A stretch of DNA of 64,000 nucleotides from assembly GCF_004127215.1 (NCBI RefSeq), contig NZ_QEWJ01000005.1, positions 1 through 64,000 on the forward strand, given 5' to 3'. Each line of letters opens with the position of its first letter. The stretch's first letter is position 1. Position numbers and translations under genes: made by a program. The notes beneath the pieces are model-generated. The model had not been told where the DNA came from, searched no databases, and was given only the letters and a program-made list of their open reading frames with translations. Below, piece after piece: positions 26,522 through 36,314 of the stretch. Source of the stretch: Streptococcus oralis (GTDB lineage: Bacteria > Bacillota > Bacilli > Lactobacillales > Streptococcaceae).

Positions 26522-27286
26522 TTACCTTTCTAGTTCCTTGGCTATTATCAAAGCGATAGTGAAAAAAGACATGGCATCAGCTGTCCGCTCTTCATAGCGG
26601 GCATCCCAGGTTCGGTTATGATGGTCCACATAGTCAGCCGTGTAGAAGAACTGATAGACTTTACTCTTGCGAAATTGACTCCAAGCCATGATAGCTGAAG
26701 CTTCCATGTCCACCACTTTGGCTCCAGCAGCCAAGCGACGCTTGACCTTATCAGGCGTTTCCCGATAAAAGGCATCGGTCGTCCAAGCCTTTGTTCGAAT
26801 GTGCTCAATGCCAGATTTGTTCAAAGCTTCTTCCATGGTTAAGAGCAAAGTTTCGTCATAAGCTATCTCATCACTTGGAGGAGCGTAATGGTAACTTGTA
26901 CCTTCATCACGTAGAGCTGAACTTGGTAGGATAATCTTATCTGCCTGAATAGACTGATCTAGAACTCCGCAAGAACCCAAAACAATAAAGTTCTTAAATC
27001 CTCTTGCTTTGAGTTCTTCTAAGAGTCCAACAACCATCGGGGCTCCAATCGTAGCTATAGCAACTGCTACCTTACTCCCATCTTTTTCATAGATATACCA
27101 TGGAAATCTACCATTTAGATTGGTTAGATAGCCACCTTCGTAAACATCTACAAACTGCTTTACTCGTTCAACGATTTCTCCATTAAAAGATAAAATAATC
27201 GTGTCACAGATTTCTCCACCACCACGAATACTTCGATCAGTTGGTTCGATAACAGCAGGTACATTTTCGAATTCTTCTAATAGCAT
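26522..27286 (-). CDS. Nucleoside phosphorylase (uridine/purine type)
   Basis: 254 residues from the ATG at 27286 (MLLEEFENVPAVIEPTDRS); an ATG at 27304 would overlap the previous gene by 14 bases, and GAGAAAGAA fits the inner start better. The PNP/UDP phosphorylase fold shows in VAIATIGAPMVVGLLEEL, VLGSCGVLD and VVDMEASAIMAWSQF, where the Glu of MEAS binds ribose. It cleaves a nucleoside with phosphate to base and ribose-1-phosphate; substrate not resolved. It sits inside the pnp-cysS operon. Confidence 0.82.
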   Translation of the reverse strand: MLLEEFENVPAVIEPTDRSIRGGGEICDTIILSFNGEIVERVKQFVDVYEGGYLTNLNGRFPWYIYEKDGSKVAVAIATIGAPMVVGLLEELKARGFKNFIVLGSCGVLDQSIQADKIILPSSALRDEGTSYHYAPPSDEIAYDETLLLTMEEALNKSGIEHIRTKAWTTDAFYRETPDKVKRRLAAGAKVVDMEASAIMAWSQFRKSKVYQFFYTADYVDHHNRTWDARYEERTADAMSFFTIALIIAKELER

Positions 27287-27290
27287 TTTT

Positions 27291-28157
27291 CTATTCTTTC
27301 TCATTCAGATAAACTACCTGTGTCTGTTTGACAAAGCCGATTTTTTCATACAAGCGCTTGGCACCTACGTTGCTATCTTCCACGGCAATCTGAAATTCCT
27401 TATCATTTTGCTCAATTAGTTGGTTGACAAGGGATTTTGCTAAATAGCTTCCATAGCCTTTTCCACGTTCAGGTTCCGATATTGCTAAACCGTAGAAGTA
27501 ATTCGTATCGCTCGATAAATCAATCGTGCAAGTTCCAATGACCTGATCGTTTTTTAACAAAATATATAAGCGACTTTCTGGATCCTTCAGAGCTTCAGCG
27601 ACATATCTATCCACAACTTCTCTCGATTCATGTTCCTCTGAAAATGCCTGAAATTTTAACTGGCTAATTTGCTCCTGATACGAACTATCTGCTAACAAAA
27701 CTTCAAGATTAGAAACAGTTACTAACTGATAAGGTCTTCTATCCTTACCTAACCAGGTTTCTGTCTCTTCATCCTCGACCAATCCCCAGTTGCTGACAAA
27801 ATCAGGATGACGCTCTAGAAAAATACGTTCTGTCTGAAAAGTAACTGAACGAATAGGGAAAGAAGCCGTTTCTTTCTCAAAACTCGTAAACAAAGCACGC
27901 GCAATTCCCTGACGGCGATGATTTGGATGAACCAGTATCGCTACTTCCACATCTTGGTCATCAGCATAGACAGTTAATAAACCAACAAGTTCACTTTTTT
28001 TGTAATAAAGAAAAAAGGCGGGCATGTTTGGGTCAAAATTAAGCATGTTAGAAAGATAGGGTTCACGGTAAGTACCGTCATATTTTTGGCAACAGTTAAT
28101 TAGTTTTTTCGCTTCAAATAACTCTTCTTGGCTCAACTTATTTCTTGCTTGAATCAT
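27291..28157 (-). CDS. GNAT acetyltransferase with two GNAT domains
   Basis: 288 residues with two GNAT modules: the first (about 45-110) has VAILVHPNHRRQGIARALF and the second (about 165-280) has GLAISEPERGKGYGSYLAKS, each with the R/Q-x-x-G-x-G/A acetyl-CoA loop. The acceptor is unknown. It starts 11 bases after cysE and runs into the phosphorylase gene, so it is part of the operon. Pneumococcus has a gene at this position between cysE and cysS. Confidence 0.85.
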   Translation of the reverse strand: MIQARNKLSQEELFEAKKLINCCQKYDGTYREPYLSNMLNFDPNMPAFFLYYKKSELVGLLTVYADDQDVEVAILVHPNHRRQGIARALFTSFEKETASFPIRSVTFQTERIFLERHPDFVSNWGLVEDEETETWLGKDRRPYQLVTVSNLEVLLADSSYQEQISQLKFQAFSEEHESREVVDRYVAEALKDPESRLYILLKNDQVIGTCTIDLSSDTNYFYGLAISEPERGKGYGSYLAKSLVNQLIEQNDKEFQIAVEDSNVGAKRLYEKIGFVKQTQVVYLNEKE

Positions 28158-28168
28158 ATAGGTATCCT

Positions 28169-28786
28169 CTACAACCCCGACGATCTGTGACTGGCTTCGC
28201 GGGCATGCTCCAGCTTGTCCAGATAATATTCTCGCTGTTCTTCCACCTCGTGGATGGTCGGCTCGTCTTTCTGACCGTGGACGCGCACAATCTTGGCAGG
28301 GATTCCAACTACGGTCACATCACTAGGCACATCCGCCACGACTACTGCAGCAGCACCAACTTTGGCATTTTCACCGATTTCTACCGGTCCGATGACTTGG
28401 GCATGGGCTGATATGAGAGCTCCTTTACGCACAGTCGGATGGCGTTTCCCTACATCCTTCCCTGTCCCACCAAGAGTCACTCCGTGATAGAGAAGAACGC
28501 CTTTTTCAACAATCGCGGTCTCTCCAATCACCAGACCTGAGCCATGGTCGATAAAAACACCTGAGTCAATCTGGGCACCCGGATGGATCTCGATTTGGGT
28601 CCAAAAGCGCCAAAACTGACTGTGCATCCGAGCTAGGAGTTTGAAGCCGTTCTTCCAGAGAAAATGCGAGAGACGGTGGGCAGCTAAGGCCTTAACACCT
28701 GGATAAGTCAGCAAAACTTCCAAACTGTTGCGTGCCGCTGGATCATTTTCTTTTACGATATCAATGGTTTCGCGCCACCATCCCAT
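28169..28786 (-). CDS. cysE: Serine O-acetyltransferase
   Basis: 205 residues. Hexapeptide repeats form a left-handed beta helix from about residue 65 (IHPGAQIDSGVFIDHGSGLV) with the catalytic His in DHGSG and the motif GKRHPTVRKGALI. It makes O-acetylserine from serine and acetyl-CoA, the precursor for cysteine. AGGAG lies just before the ATG. It sits 15 bases after pnp, upstream of cysS, so cysteine synthesis and tRNA charging share an operon. Confidence 0.94.
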   Translation of the reverse strand: MGWWRETIDIVKENDPAARNSLEVLLTYPGVKALAAHRLSHFLWKNGFKLLARMHSQFWRFWTQIEIHPGAQIDSGVFIDHGSGLVIGETAIVEKGVLLYHGVTLGGTGKDVGKRHPTVRKGALISAHAQVIGPVEIGENAKVGAAAVVVADVPSDVTVVGIPAKIVRVHGQKDEPTIHEVEEQREYYLDKLEHAREASHRSSGL

Positions 28787-28801
28787 ACATTTCTCCTTTT
28801 C

Positions 28802-31015
28802 TTATTCTGAATCTTTTGGTGTTTCTGTAACTTCTTTCTTAGGTCTGTGGTCCTTGTGGTGACGTGGACGATGAGGTCGCTCAGACTTTTCACCTTTTTC
28901 ATCATGCTCAGGTTTTGGCGGGCGAGGAAGAAGAACCTTCATAGAGGCATCGATACGGCCTTTTTCATCAATCTTGATAACCTTAACATCGACTTCATCA
29001 CCAATGGATACCAAATCTTCTACATTGTTGGTACGAGTCCAAGCCATTTCTGAGATGTGAACGAGGGCATCTGTCTTGTCAAAGAGGTTGACAAAAGCAC
29101 CAAATTTCTCGATACGAACAACCTTGGCATGGTAAACTTCATCCACTTTAGCCTCACGAACCAAGCCAGCAATGATTTCTTTGGCACGATTAATGGCATC
29201 TTGGTCGCTAGAGTAGATAGACACATTTCCTTCTTCGTCGATATCAATCTTAACGCCTGTTTCAGCGATGATCTTGTCGATGGTTTCTCCACCCTTACCG
29301 ATAACAATCTTGATCTTGTCCACATCGATCTTAATAGTATCAATTTTCGGTGCAGTTGGAGCCAATTCTGGACGAACTTCTGGAATCGTTGCTTCGATCA
29401 CATCAAGGATTTCAAAACGAGCTTTCTTGGCTTGGGCAAGAGCTTCTGTTAAGATTTCTGCAGTGATTCCTTGGATCTTGATATCCATTTGAAGGGCTGT
29501 AATCCCGTCACGAGTACCCGCAACCTTAAAGTCCATGTCGCCAAAGTGGTCTTCCAAACCTTGGATATCTGTCAAAACTGTATAGTTATTTCCATCTGAG
29601 ATGAGACCCATGGCAATCCCTGCTACTGGCGCCTTGATTGGCACACCACCAGCCATAAGGGCAAGAGTGCCGGCACAGATAGAGGCTTGAGATGAAGAAC
29701 CGTTTGATTCTAATACTTCTGCTACCAAGCGGATAGCGTATGGGAATTCTTCCAAGCTTGGCAAGACTTGAGCAAGAGCACGCTCACCGAGAGCACCGTG
29801 ACCGATTTCACGACGACCTGGCGCACCGTAACGACCTGTTTCCCCTACAGAGTATTGAGGGAAGTTATAGTGGTGCATAAAGCGTTTCTTGTACTCTGGG
29901 TCCAAACCATCGATGATTTGCGTTTCTCCCATCGGAGCCAAGGTCAAAACTGAAAGAGCCTGAGTTTGTCCACGAGTGAAGAGACCGGAACCATGCACAC
30001 GAGGAAGGAAGTCAACAACCGCATCCAAAGGACGGATTTCATCGACCTTACGACCGTCAGGACGAACCTTGTCTTCTGTGATCAAACGGCGCACTTCAGC
30101 ATGTTCCATTTGTTCCAAGATTTCAGCCACATCACGCATGATACGGTCAAATTCTTCGTGGTCTGCATATTTTTCTTCGTAAACAGCAGTCACTTGGTCT
30201 TTAACTGCTTGAGTTGCAGCTTCACGAGCCAATTTTTCTTCTACTTGAACCGCTTTTTGAAGGTCGCTGTTATAGGCTGCGATGATTTCAGCCTGTAAGT
30301 CAGCATCCACATGAAGCAATTCCACTTCTGCTTTTTCTTTACCGACAGCAGCAACGATTTCTTCTTGGAAGGCAATCAATTCTTTGACTGCTTCGTGCCC
30401 TTTAAAAAGGGCTTCCAACATGATTTCTTCAGACAATTCTTTGGCACCAGACTCTACCATGTTGATGGCGTGCTTAGTACCAGCTACTGTCAATTCAAGG
30501 AGAGATTGCTCTGCTTGTTCTTGCGTAGGGTTGATGATGATTTTACCATCCACATAGCCTACTTGTACCCCAGCGATTGGCCCGTCAAATGGAATATCTG
30601 AAATAGAAAGCGCCAAGGATGAACCAAACATAGCTGCCATTGGTGCAGAGGCATTTTCATCATAAGAAAGGACCGTATTAATCACTTGTACTTCATTACG
30701 GAAACCTTCCGCAAACATGGGACGGATTGGACGGTCAATCAAACGCGCTGTCAAGGTCGCATCCGTTGAAGGACGTCCTTCACGTTTCATGAAGCCACCA
30801 GGAAACTTCCCAGCTGCATACATTTTTTCTTCGTAGTTGACTTGGAGTGGGAAGAAATCCCCAGTTGCCATTTTCTTAGACATCACGGCTGCAGTCAAGA
30901 CAGTTGACTCACCGTAACGCACGACAACAGAGCCATTTGCTTGCTTAGCAACCTGACCAGTCTCTACAACCAACTCACGACCCGCAAAAGCCGTTTGAAA
31001 CACTTGTTTTGTCAT
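28802..31015 (-). CDS. pnp: Polyribonucleotide nucleotidyltransferase (PNPase)
   Basis: 737 residues from the ATG at 31015 ([20 protein letters not shown]), preceded by AAAGGGGATT. The frame is open 45 codons further upstream, but that extension lies in the leader RNA. Two RNase PH domains (about 5-230 and 315-545) flank a helical linker; KH ([15 protein letters not shown]) and S1 ([20 protein letters not shown]) domains follow, and a Lys/Glu/His-rich tail ends the protein. It degrades RNA 3' to 5' by phosphorolysis. It heads an apparent eight-gene operon behind a long structured leader. Confidence 0.96.
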   Translation of the reverse strand: MTKQVFQTAFAGRELVVETGQVAKQANGSVVVRYGESTVLTAAVMSKKMATGDFFPLQVNYEEKMYAAGKFPGGFMKREGRPSTDATLTARLIDRPIRPMFAEGFRNEVQVINTVLSYDENASAPMAAMFGSSLALSISDIPFDGPIAGVQVGYVDGKIIINPTQEQAEQSLLELTVAGTKHAINMVESGAKELSEEIMLEALFKGHEAVKELIAFQEEIVAAVGKEKAEVELLHVDADLQAEIIAAYNSDLQKAVQVEEKLAREAATQAVKDQVTAVYEEKYADHEEFDRIMRDVAEILEQMEHAEVRRLITEDKVRPDGRKVDEIRPLDAVVDFLPRVHGSGLFTRGQTQALSVLTLAPMGETQIIDGLDPEYKKRFMHHYNFPQYSVGETGRYGAPGRREIGHGALGERALAQVLPSLEEFPYAIRLVAEVLESNGSSSQASICAGTLALMAGGVPIKAPVAGIAMGLISDGNNYTVLTDIQGLEDHFGDMDFKVAGTRDGITALQMDIKIQGITAEILTEALAQAKKARFEILDVIEATIPEVRPELAPTAPKIDTIKIDVDKIKIVIGKGGETIDKIIAETGVKIDIDEEGNVSIYSSDQDAINRAKEIIAGLVREAKVDEVYHAKVVRIEKFGAFVNLFDKTDALVHISEMAWTRTNNVEDLVSIGDEVDVKVIKIDEKGRIDASMKVLLPRPPKPEHDEKGEKSERPHRPRHHKDHRPKKEVTETPKDSE

Positions 31016-31609
31016 GTTAATCCCCTTTGGATTGATAAAATTATACGTCTTGCCTACAAAGATCAAGATACCAAGGGCGTGAAGAATCCCGTATGAAAAT
31101 AGGAGATTGACGCAGTGTATCATGCACACCAGGCAATCTATCTTTTTCACTAGGGATTTAGCCCGTGTTCAATTACTCAAGATATTTTGGACAGTTCGGC
31201 TTGCCGAACATTTCTATAGAAAAATAGGAAGGTGACGCCGCACTCGATGAGTGCTAGGAAGCTTATCTTTTTTCCTAAGAAATGAGACCAGAATTCAATT
31301 ATGAATCCTTTTGACATTTCACTGAAACAGTGCGGACGGGAGGTAAAATTATCCAGTGGATGATTTTAGAAATCCAGGGAATTTCATCCCTAATTTTTAA
31401 GCCTGAAGTCTCAAAAATTCCGTCCTAGAAAATAACAGGGTTATTCTCTAGGATACCACTATGGCGTGAAATATCTTTTAACACTCACTTCGTTCGTATT
31501 TTTATAGACATCAATTTTAGATTTTGATTAAAAATTAATCGACTATTAAAAAATCCTTAAAACCTTAATACCCTCATCTTTGTATCAAGTACGTACAGAG
31601 TCTATTCTA
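31016..31609 (-). promoter_or_regulatory. Long hairpin-rich 5' leader and promoter of the pnp operon
   Basis: On the minus strand an extended -10 TGATAGAAT (31612-31604) would start a leader of about 590 nt. In RNA order it shows at least five stems: TCCTAGAGAATAAC / GTTATTTTCTAGGA (31422-31454), AATTTTTGAG / CTTAAAAATT (31391-31420), AAAATCATCCA / TGGATAATTTT (31345-31367), GCACTC / GAGTGC (31240-31254) and GTTCGGC / GCCGAAC (31194-31209). It also contains a 46-codon open frame (MSKGFIIEFWSHFL..., 31312-31172). PNPase leaders are autoregulated in other bacteria, so control of pnp here is plausible but inferred. Confidence 0.6.
31095..31275 (-). repeat. Imperfect direct repeat within the pnp leader
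   Basis: Two related units of about 56 bases, 31095-31150 and 31219-31275, share AATAGGA, TGACGC-GC, a small central hairpin, AGG and TATCTTTTT in the same order and spacing. The hairpin arms differ in sequence but are kept complementary, as in duplicated RNA elements. Confidence 0.45.
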
Positions 31610-31643
31610 TCATATTTTTCTTAAAAAGTGCGGGCTTTTCTAT

Positions 31644-31684
31644 TAAAAAGGAACCATTCCCCTCACCTGAGAAGAATGGTTTGC
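31644..31684 (-). terminator. Terminator of metE-metF
   Basis: On the minus strand AACCATTC and GAATGGTT pair around a 14-nt loop, followed by CCTTTTT. Confidence 0.75.
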
Positions 31685-31690
31685 TTTTTA

Positions 31691-32557
31691 TTATCCTAAA
31701 GACTGATGGTTAAACAAGGCATGGGTTGCTTGGTGGATGTATTTTGCTGTTTCAGCATTGTTCATGGTGTAGAGATGCACACCTGCGACATCCTGAGTTA
31801 CCAAGTCCACGATCTGATCCACGGCATAGGCAAGTCCTGCTGCTCTGAGCGACTCAGGGTCATGCTCATACTTGTCTAAGATGGCTTTGAATTTGCGTGG
31901 AAGGTGGATATTCTCACAAGTCTTCAAGAGACGAAGAGCCTGATTTCGATTCAGAATGGGCATGATCCCCGCATGAATAGGAACATCAATCCCTGCCAAG
32001 GTACACTTGTCTTGGAAATCGTAGAAGCGCTCATTGTCAAAGAAAAGTTGCGTTACAAGGCTTGAACAGCCTGCATCCACTTTCTTCTTGAGATTTTGAA
32101 TATCTGAGATCTGGTTTGGCGAGTCAGGATGCCCCTCTGGGTAGCAAGCGCCAATAATATCAAAGTGAGGGGCTTGTTCCTTGATGAACTCAATCAAGTC
32201 CGTTGCGTAGCGGAAATCCTTTTGTGGTTCCACATCAGGGATAATATCCCCACGCAAGGCCAAGATTTTCTGTACCCCAACCTTGTCCAAGTCCGCAATG
32301 GTTTCAGCAACCTTATCCTTAGTCAAATAGATAGCTGGCAAGTGGGCAATGGTTGGAATCGCCAAGTCATTCTGGATAAAGTCAGCCAAACGAACCGTCG
32401 TTTCCTTGATATTAAATTTATTATTGCTGGCAGTTACACTGATAAAGTGCGGTGCTAGCTCCTGCATATCTTGAAGAGCAGAAATAATCTTATCATTACC
32501 CACAGCTGGGTTTGGAGGGAACACTTCAAATGAGAGTGACGGTGTTTGGCGTGACAT
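31691..32557 (-). CDS. metF: Methylenetetrahydrofolate reductase
   Basis: 288 residues, the bacterial single-domain (FAD barrel) form. Motifs SFEVFPPNPAVG at the start, FISVTASN, ILALRGDIIPDVE and GACYPEGHPDS are typical. It reduces methylene-THF to methyl-THF, the methyl donor used by MetE encoded just upstream. It starts 63 bases after metE, and both end at one terminator. Control is probably through the palindrome before metE. Confidence 0.95.
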   Translation of the reverse strand: MSRQTPSLSFEVFPPNPAVGNDKIISALQDMQELAPHFISVTASNNKFNIKETTVRLADFIQNDLAIPTIAHLPAIYLTKDKVAETIADLDKVGVQKILALRGDIIPDVEPQKDFRYATDLIEFIKEQAPHFDIIGACYPEGHPDSPNQISDIQNLKKKVDAGCSSLVTQLFFDNERFYDFQDKCTLAGIDVPIHAGIMPILNRNQALRLLKTCENIHLPRKFKAILDKYEHDPESLRAAGLAYAVDQIVDLVTQDVAGVHLYTMNNAETAKYIHQATHALFNHQSLG

Positions 32558-32620
32558 ATGTAATAACCTTTTCTAGTTGATTTCTTTTTGAACAACCATT
32601 GTATAGAGAGAAATCTAATC

Positions 32621-34870
32621 TTACAATTTCTCACGTGCAGCTTTAGCAGCTTCTACAAGGCGGATCAAGCTTTCTTTTGTTTCTGGGATACCACGTGTTT
32701 TCAAACCACAGTCAGGGTTGATCCAAACTTTCTTGCTTGGTACTTTAGCAAGAATAGCTTCGATTGTGTGGTCGATTTCACCTTCATTTGGCACACGAGG
32801 AGAGTGGATATCGTAAACCCCAGGTCCCACTTCTGTTTGGAAGTTTTTCGCTTTGAGTTCGTCCAAGATTTCAAGGTTTGAACGGCTTGCTTCAAAGGAA
32901 ATAACGTCCGCATCCATGTTGTCAATAGCTGGGATGATATCTGTAAATTCTGAGTAACACATGTGAGTGTGAATTTGTGTGTCTGGCGCTACTGTAGAGT
33001 GTACCAAGCGGAAGGCTGGAATAGCCCAGTCAAGGTAGTCTTCGTACCAGTCGCTACGACGGAGTGGCAATTTCTCACGAAGAGCAGCCTCGTCGATTTG
33101 GATGATTTTCACGCCTGCAGCTTCAAGGTCAAGAACTTCATCCTTAATAGCAAGAGCGATTTGAAGAGTAGAATCTTTGATAGAGATGTCTTCACGTGGG
33201 AATGACCAGTTAAGGATGGTAACAGGACCAGTCAACATCCCTTTAACAGGTTTGTCAGTGCGGCTTTGTGCATAGCTAGACCATTTGACAGTGATTGGGT
33301 TGAGACGAGTGACATCACCCCAGATGATTGGTGGTTTCACCCCACGCATACCGTATGATTGTACCCAACCATTCTTAGAGAAGAGGTAACCTGACAAGTT
33401 TTGACCGAAGTACTCAACCATGTCATTACGCTCAAATTCACCGTGTACAAGCACGTCAAATCCAACTTCTTCTTGCCATTTGATCCATTCGTCGATGGTT
33501 TCAGCAAGAAAGGCATCGTATTCTTCTTGAGTCAATTCACCCTTACGGAAGGCCAAACGTTTGGCACGGACTTCTTTTGTTTGAGGGAATGAACCGATGG
33601 TTGTTGTTGGAAGAGCTGGAAGTTTGAAGGCCTCTTCTTGGATAGCTTCACGTTCTGCAAAGGCTGGCAAACGAGTGTAGTCTGCGTCAGTCAAGCCAGC
33701 GATACGAGCACGAAGTTCCGCATTTTCACCCACACGCTCAGTTGCAAAGAGTTCTTTGTTGGCTGCAAGAGCTTCTGCACCTTGGCCGTTGCGGATAGCA
33801 TCCAAATCACGGATCTCATCCAATTTTTCAACTGCGAAAGCAAAGTGGTTCAAGATAGCTGGTTCAAATTCTTCATTAGCAGTTGTAAATGGCACATGAA
33901 GAAGTGAGCATGAGCTTGTCAAGACAATGTTTTCAGCTGGAATTTGTTCAAGAACAGCCAAGCTCTTTTCGTAGTTATTGCGCCAGATGTTCTTACCGTT
34001 AACAATACCTGCATAGAGAGTCTTGTCAGCTGGGAAGCCACCTTTAACGAGTTCAAGAGTTTTCTTACCTTCGACAAAGTCAAGACCGATGGCATCTACT
34101 GGCAAGTTTACAAGGTCAGCGTAGACGTCACGAACGTCTCCGAAGTATGTTTGAAGCAAGACTTCAAGACCTTTCTTGTCAGCCAAAAGTTTGTTGTAAA
34201 TGTTCAAGAAGAGTGCTTTTTCTTCAGCTGTCAAGTCTTTGACAAGAGCCGCTTCATCCAATTGGATACGTGTCGCACCAAGTTCAGCCAATTTCGCAAA
34301 AACTTCTTGGTAGGCTGCTACTAAGCTATCTACGAAGTCTTCTGCTTTCACGCCTTCTTCAAAGTCTGACAATTGAAGGAAAGTGAATGGACCTACAAGG
34401 ACAGGACGAGTGTTAAGACCAAGTTCTTTTGCTTCTTGGTACTCATCAAAAATCTTGTGTCCTGCAAGTTTGACTTGAGTGTCTTTTTCAAATTTAGGCA
34501 CGATGTAGTGGTAGTTGGTGTTGAACCATTTCTTCATCGGAAGGGCACGAACGTCCCCTTTTTCTCCTTGGTAACCACGTCCCAAAGCGAAGTAACGCTC
34601 AAGCTCAGACAAGTCCAAGTTTTGAACGGATGCAGGCACCACGTTGAAGAGGAAGGCCGCATCGAGGAAGTTGTCATAGTGAGAAAAGTCGTTTGATGGG
34701 ATTTCAGTGATGCCTTTTTCTTTGACAATATTCCAGTGTTTTGCGCGCAATTCTTTAGCCGCAGCCAAAAGTTCTTCTTCTGAGATTTCTTTTCTAAAGT
34801 ATTTTTCAGTTGTAAATTTTAATTCGCGGAATTCGCCCAAACGAGGGAAACCGATGATCGTAGTTGACAT
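32621..34870 (-). CDS. metE: Cobalamin-independent methionine synthase
   Basis: 749 residues, two TIM barrels. The C-terminal barrel has the zinc ligands His and Cys in [10 protein letters not shown], Glu in the following region and the last Cys in [12 protein letters not shown]; the N-terminal part binds folate. It transfers a methyl group from 5-methyl-THF(Glu)n to homocysteine. No B12 is needed, consistent with a genome lacking MetH. GGAGG-like AGGACAC lies before the ATG. Cotranscribed with metF. Confidence 0.96.
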   Translation of the reverse strand: MSTTIIGFPRLGEFRELKFTTEKYFRKEISEEELLAAAKELRAKHWNIVKEKGITEIPSNDFSHYDNFLDAAFLFNVVPASVQNLDLSELERYFALGRGYQGEKGDVRALPMKKWFNTNYHYIVPKFEKDTQVKLAGHKIFDEYQEAKELGLNTRPVLVGPFTFLQLSDFEEGVKAEDFVDSLVAAYQEVFAKLAELGATRIQLDEAALVKDLTAEEKALFLNIYNKLLADKKGLEVLLQTYFGDVRDVYADLVNLPVDAIGLDFVEGKKTLELVKGGFPADKTLYAGIVNGKNIWRNNYEKSLAVLEQIPAENIVLTSSCSLLHVPFTTANEEFEPAILNHFAFAVEKLDEIRDLDAIRNGQGAEALAANKELFATERVGENAELRARIAGLTDADYTRLPAFAEREAIQEEAFKLPALPTTTIGSFPQTKEVRAKRLAFRKGELTQEEYDAFLAETIDEWIKWQEEVGFDVLVHGEFERNDMVEYFGQNLSGYLFSKNGWVQSYGMRGVKPPIIWGDVTRLNPITVKWSSYAQSRTDKPVKGMLTGPVTILNWSFPREDISIKDSTLQIALAIKDEVLDLEAAGVKIIQIDEAALREKLPLRRSDWYEDYLDWAIPAFRLVHSTVAPDTQIHTHMCYSEFTDIIPAIDNMDADVISFEASRSNLEILDELKAKNFQTEVGPGVYDIHSPRVPNEGEIDHTIEAILAKVPSKKVWINPDCGLKTRGIPETKESLIRLVEAAKAAREKL

Positions 34871-34950
34871 GATGTGTCCTCCAAAATTTGTTGTTGAAAC
34901 TATCTTAACAGAAAAGAAAGCGCCTGTATAATTGTAAATAATTAGGCTTT

Positions 34951-34971
34951 GATATAGTTTGAAACTATATC
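34951..34971. promoter_or_regulatory. 21-bp palindromic MtaR/CmbR-type (LysR family) box before metE
   Basis: GATATAGTTTGAAACTATATC is perfectly symmetrical apart from the central base and contains TATAGTTTGAAACTATA, the form of the MET-box reported for MtaR/MetR in Streptococcaceae. It lies about 80 bases before the metE ATG, the position expected of a LysR-type activator site. The regulator gene is not in the window. Confidence 0.8.
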
Positions 34972-34983
34972 ACTCTTTTAGAC

Positions 34984-35021
34984 AAAAGAAAAGGACTTGA
35001 GACTAGTGTCTCAAATCCTTT
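34984..35021 (-). terminator. Terminator of the higBA-like pair
   Basis: AAAGGACTTGAGAC pairs with GTCTCAAATCCTTT (one mismatch); the minus strand continues with TTTTCTTTTGTC. Confidence 0.75.
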
Positions 35022-35130
35022 GTATATCTTGTTTTATAGCTATATTTTAGTTAGAATACTCAAACGAGCTATTGATAATTCTTATAAGTGACTATGGCTT
35101 GTTATTAGAAAAGACTATAGATTAGTTTAA

Positions 35131-35427
35131 TCAACTTTTTTCCTGTTCAAGTGGAACGACTGCTAGTGTCTTTCCCAAACTGGCTAGAACTTTTAAAACC
35201 GTATCCAATTGAGGGCTAGTCTTGCCTGTTTCCATCCTAGCTATAACAGGCTGGCTGACTCCACTAAGTTCTTCTAGCTTTTTCTGACTAATTCCTTGCT
35301 CGTGTCTGGCTTCAATCAACTCACTCATGATAGCTACTCGCATATCACTTTCAAGGATTTCCTCCTTGGTAAAGAGTTCTGACCGAACATCCTTCCAATT
35401 ACTTCCAATGGCACTATTCTTCATCAC
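35131..35427 (-). CDS. higA: HigA-like antitoxin, XRE helix-turn-helix
   Basis: 98 residues (or 97 from the second Met). The XRE fold spans about residues 32-85: [20 protein letters not shown] then [20 protein letters not shown] as recognition helix. It overlaps the upstream toxin gene by 14 bases, and the toxin-first order is the hallmark of HigBA. It should neutralise the toxin and repress the operon through the palindrome at 35815-35830. Pneumococcus has a comparable HigBA. Confidence 0.88.
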   Translation of the reverse strand: MMKNSAIGSNWKDVRSELFTKEEILESDMRVAIMSELIEARHEQGISQKKLEELSGVSQPVIARMETGKTSPQLDTVLKVLASLGKTLAVVPLEQEKS

Positions 35428-35779
35428 TTAACCCTCTTTCTTTTAAGTCCTTCAGTTCACGCTTGGCTTTTTCAATTTCTCTTCTAGGAGTCTTTTGAGT
35501 CTTTTTAACAAAATGATGTAAAAGAACAAAACTCCCATCAACCCAAGCCACAAATAATATCCTATCCCTAAGAGGTCTTAGTTCCCAAATCTCATCTTCC
35601 AAATGTTTGATATAGGGTTGGCCAGCGCTCGTACCATGCTGACTAAGCAACTCGATATAGTCGTTTACTTTATTGAGTTTGATGCGGCTATCCTTACTTT
35701 TCTGACAAGCCAATTCTCTCATATAATCTAAGACTGGCTCATTTCCATTTTTGTCCTTATAGAAGTAAATCGTATGCAC
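35414..35779 (-). CDS. higB: HigB-like toxin (phage Gp49/RelE-ParE superfamily)
   Basis: 121 residues from the GTG at 35779 ([20 protein letters not shown]), chosen because GAAAGAGG sits 7 bases before it and because known homologues start here; an ATG at 35803 would add eight poorly conserved residues and run into the operator. Motif [20 protein letters not shown] followed by [15 protein letters not shown] is typical of Gp49-like HigB (PF05973), which cleaves mRNA at the ribosome. The Lys/Arg-rich C-terminus is intact, so the toxin may be active. Confidence 0.87.
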   Translation of the reverse strand: MHTIYFYKDKNGNEPVLDYMRELACQKSKDSRIKLNKVNDYIELLSQHGTSAGQPYIKHLEDEIWELRPLRDRILFVAWVDGSFVLLHHFVKKTQKTPRREIEKAKRELKDLKERGLSDEE

Positions 35780-35811
35780 CAAGCAACCTCTTTCTAATTT
35801 CATTATAACTC

Positions 35812-35830
35812 AAAAGTTATTAAAAGTAAA
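35812..35830. promoter_or_regulatory. higBA promoter -10 inside a 16-bp palindromic operator
   Basis: ATAACT-CAAA-AGTTAT (35815-35830) is a perfect palindrome and overlaps the minus-strand TATAAT (35817-35812). Binding of HigA here would block its own promoter. Confidence 0.7.
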
Positions 35831-35852
35831 TCTTAACACTCATAAAAAAAGA

Positions 35853-35887
35853 CCTTCAGAATCATTCTAAAAGTCTCATCTTTATTA
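35853..35887 (-). terminator. Terminator after the glycosylase gene
   Basis: AGACCTTCAGAAT and ATTCTAAAAGTCT pair with two mismatches around one to three bases; the minus strand ends in TTTTTTT. Confidence 0.65.
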
Positions 35888-35948
35888 TTCGAATTTATTA
35901 TTCGAAAAAATTACGAGAAGAGTTATAATGTGGAGCTAATCCTGACTC

Positions 35949-36314
35949 TTACTCCAGCTCAATGCCTTTCTCTCGGAGATTATCTAAGCACTCCTCATAG
36001 TATCCTGCATCATGCTCACTATAGATAGGCTTGCCTAGCTTCTCCTCTGCTAAGTCTTCATAAGCAGGGCAAATTTTCCCACGGTAGTTCTTGTCCAGCC
36101 ATTCTGGACTAACATTGTAGCCTCGGTTAGCCATCTCCTTCATGATCAAGTCATGGTAGGCATAGAGACGATAGGGCGAGTGGGTAAAGACATAGTCCAC
36201 TGTCGCATGCTTTCTGCCCCAGCCATTGCCACGCAGGGCACAGCACTCTCGATGTTGCCCCAAGAGTTGAGGACGGGGAAGTTGTGAAATCAAAGCCTCA
36301 TGCCAAAGTCTCAT
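35949..36314 (-). CDS. Pyrimidine-dimer DNA glycosylase family protein (Pyr_excise)
   Basis: 121 residues. The start MRLWHEALISQLPRPQLLGQ matches the family (PF03013/TIGR02328), in which the N-terminal region and the Arg/Glu residues follow the T4 endonuclease V plan; HRECCALRGNGWGRKHATVD is also conserved. T4 endonuclease V removes UV-induced cyclobutane dimers; for this short bacterial group the activity is inferred. The C-terminus (about 75-121) carries the Streptococcus-type extension (CPAYEDLAEEKLGKPIYSEH). It overlaps the DUF1722 gene by 17 bases. Confidence 0.8.
   Translation of the reverse strand: MRLWHEALISQLPRPQLLGQHRECCALRGNGWGRKHATVDYVFTHSPYRLYAYHDLIMKEMANRGYNVSPEWLDKNYRGKICPAYEDLAEEKLGKPIYSEHDAGYYEECLDNLREKGIELE

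Noticed and set aside
30880-31150. Open extension of pnp by 45 codons upstream
   Set aside because: The strong AAAGGGGATT site and the conserved protein start at 31015; the extra codons overlap the repeat unit in the leader.
31548-31575. TTTAAG/ATTAAG pairs suggesting a CiaR-controlled small RNA in the pnp leader
   Set aside because: The spacing between the half sites is 2 bases instead of 5 and no csRNA-like structure follows.
34373-34696. Plus-strand frame within metE
   Set aside because: Antisense shadow with low-complexity Phe/Val/Lys composition and no ribosome-binding site.
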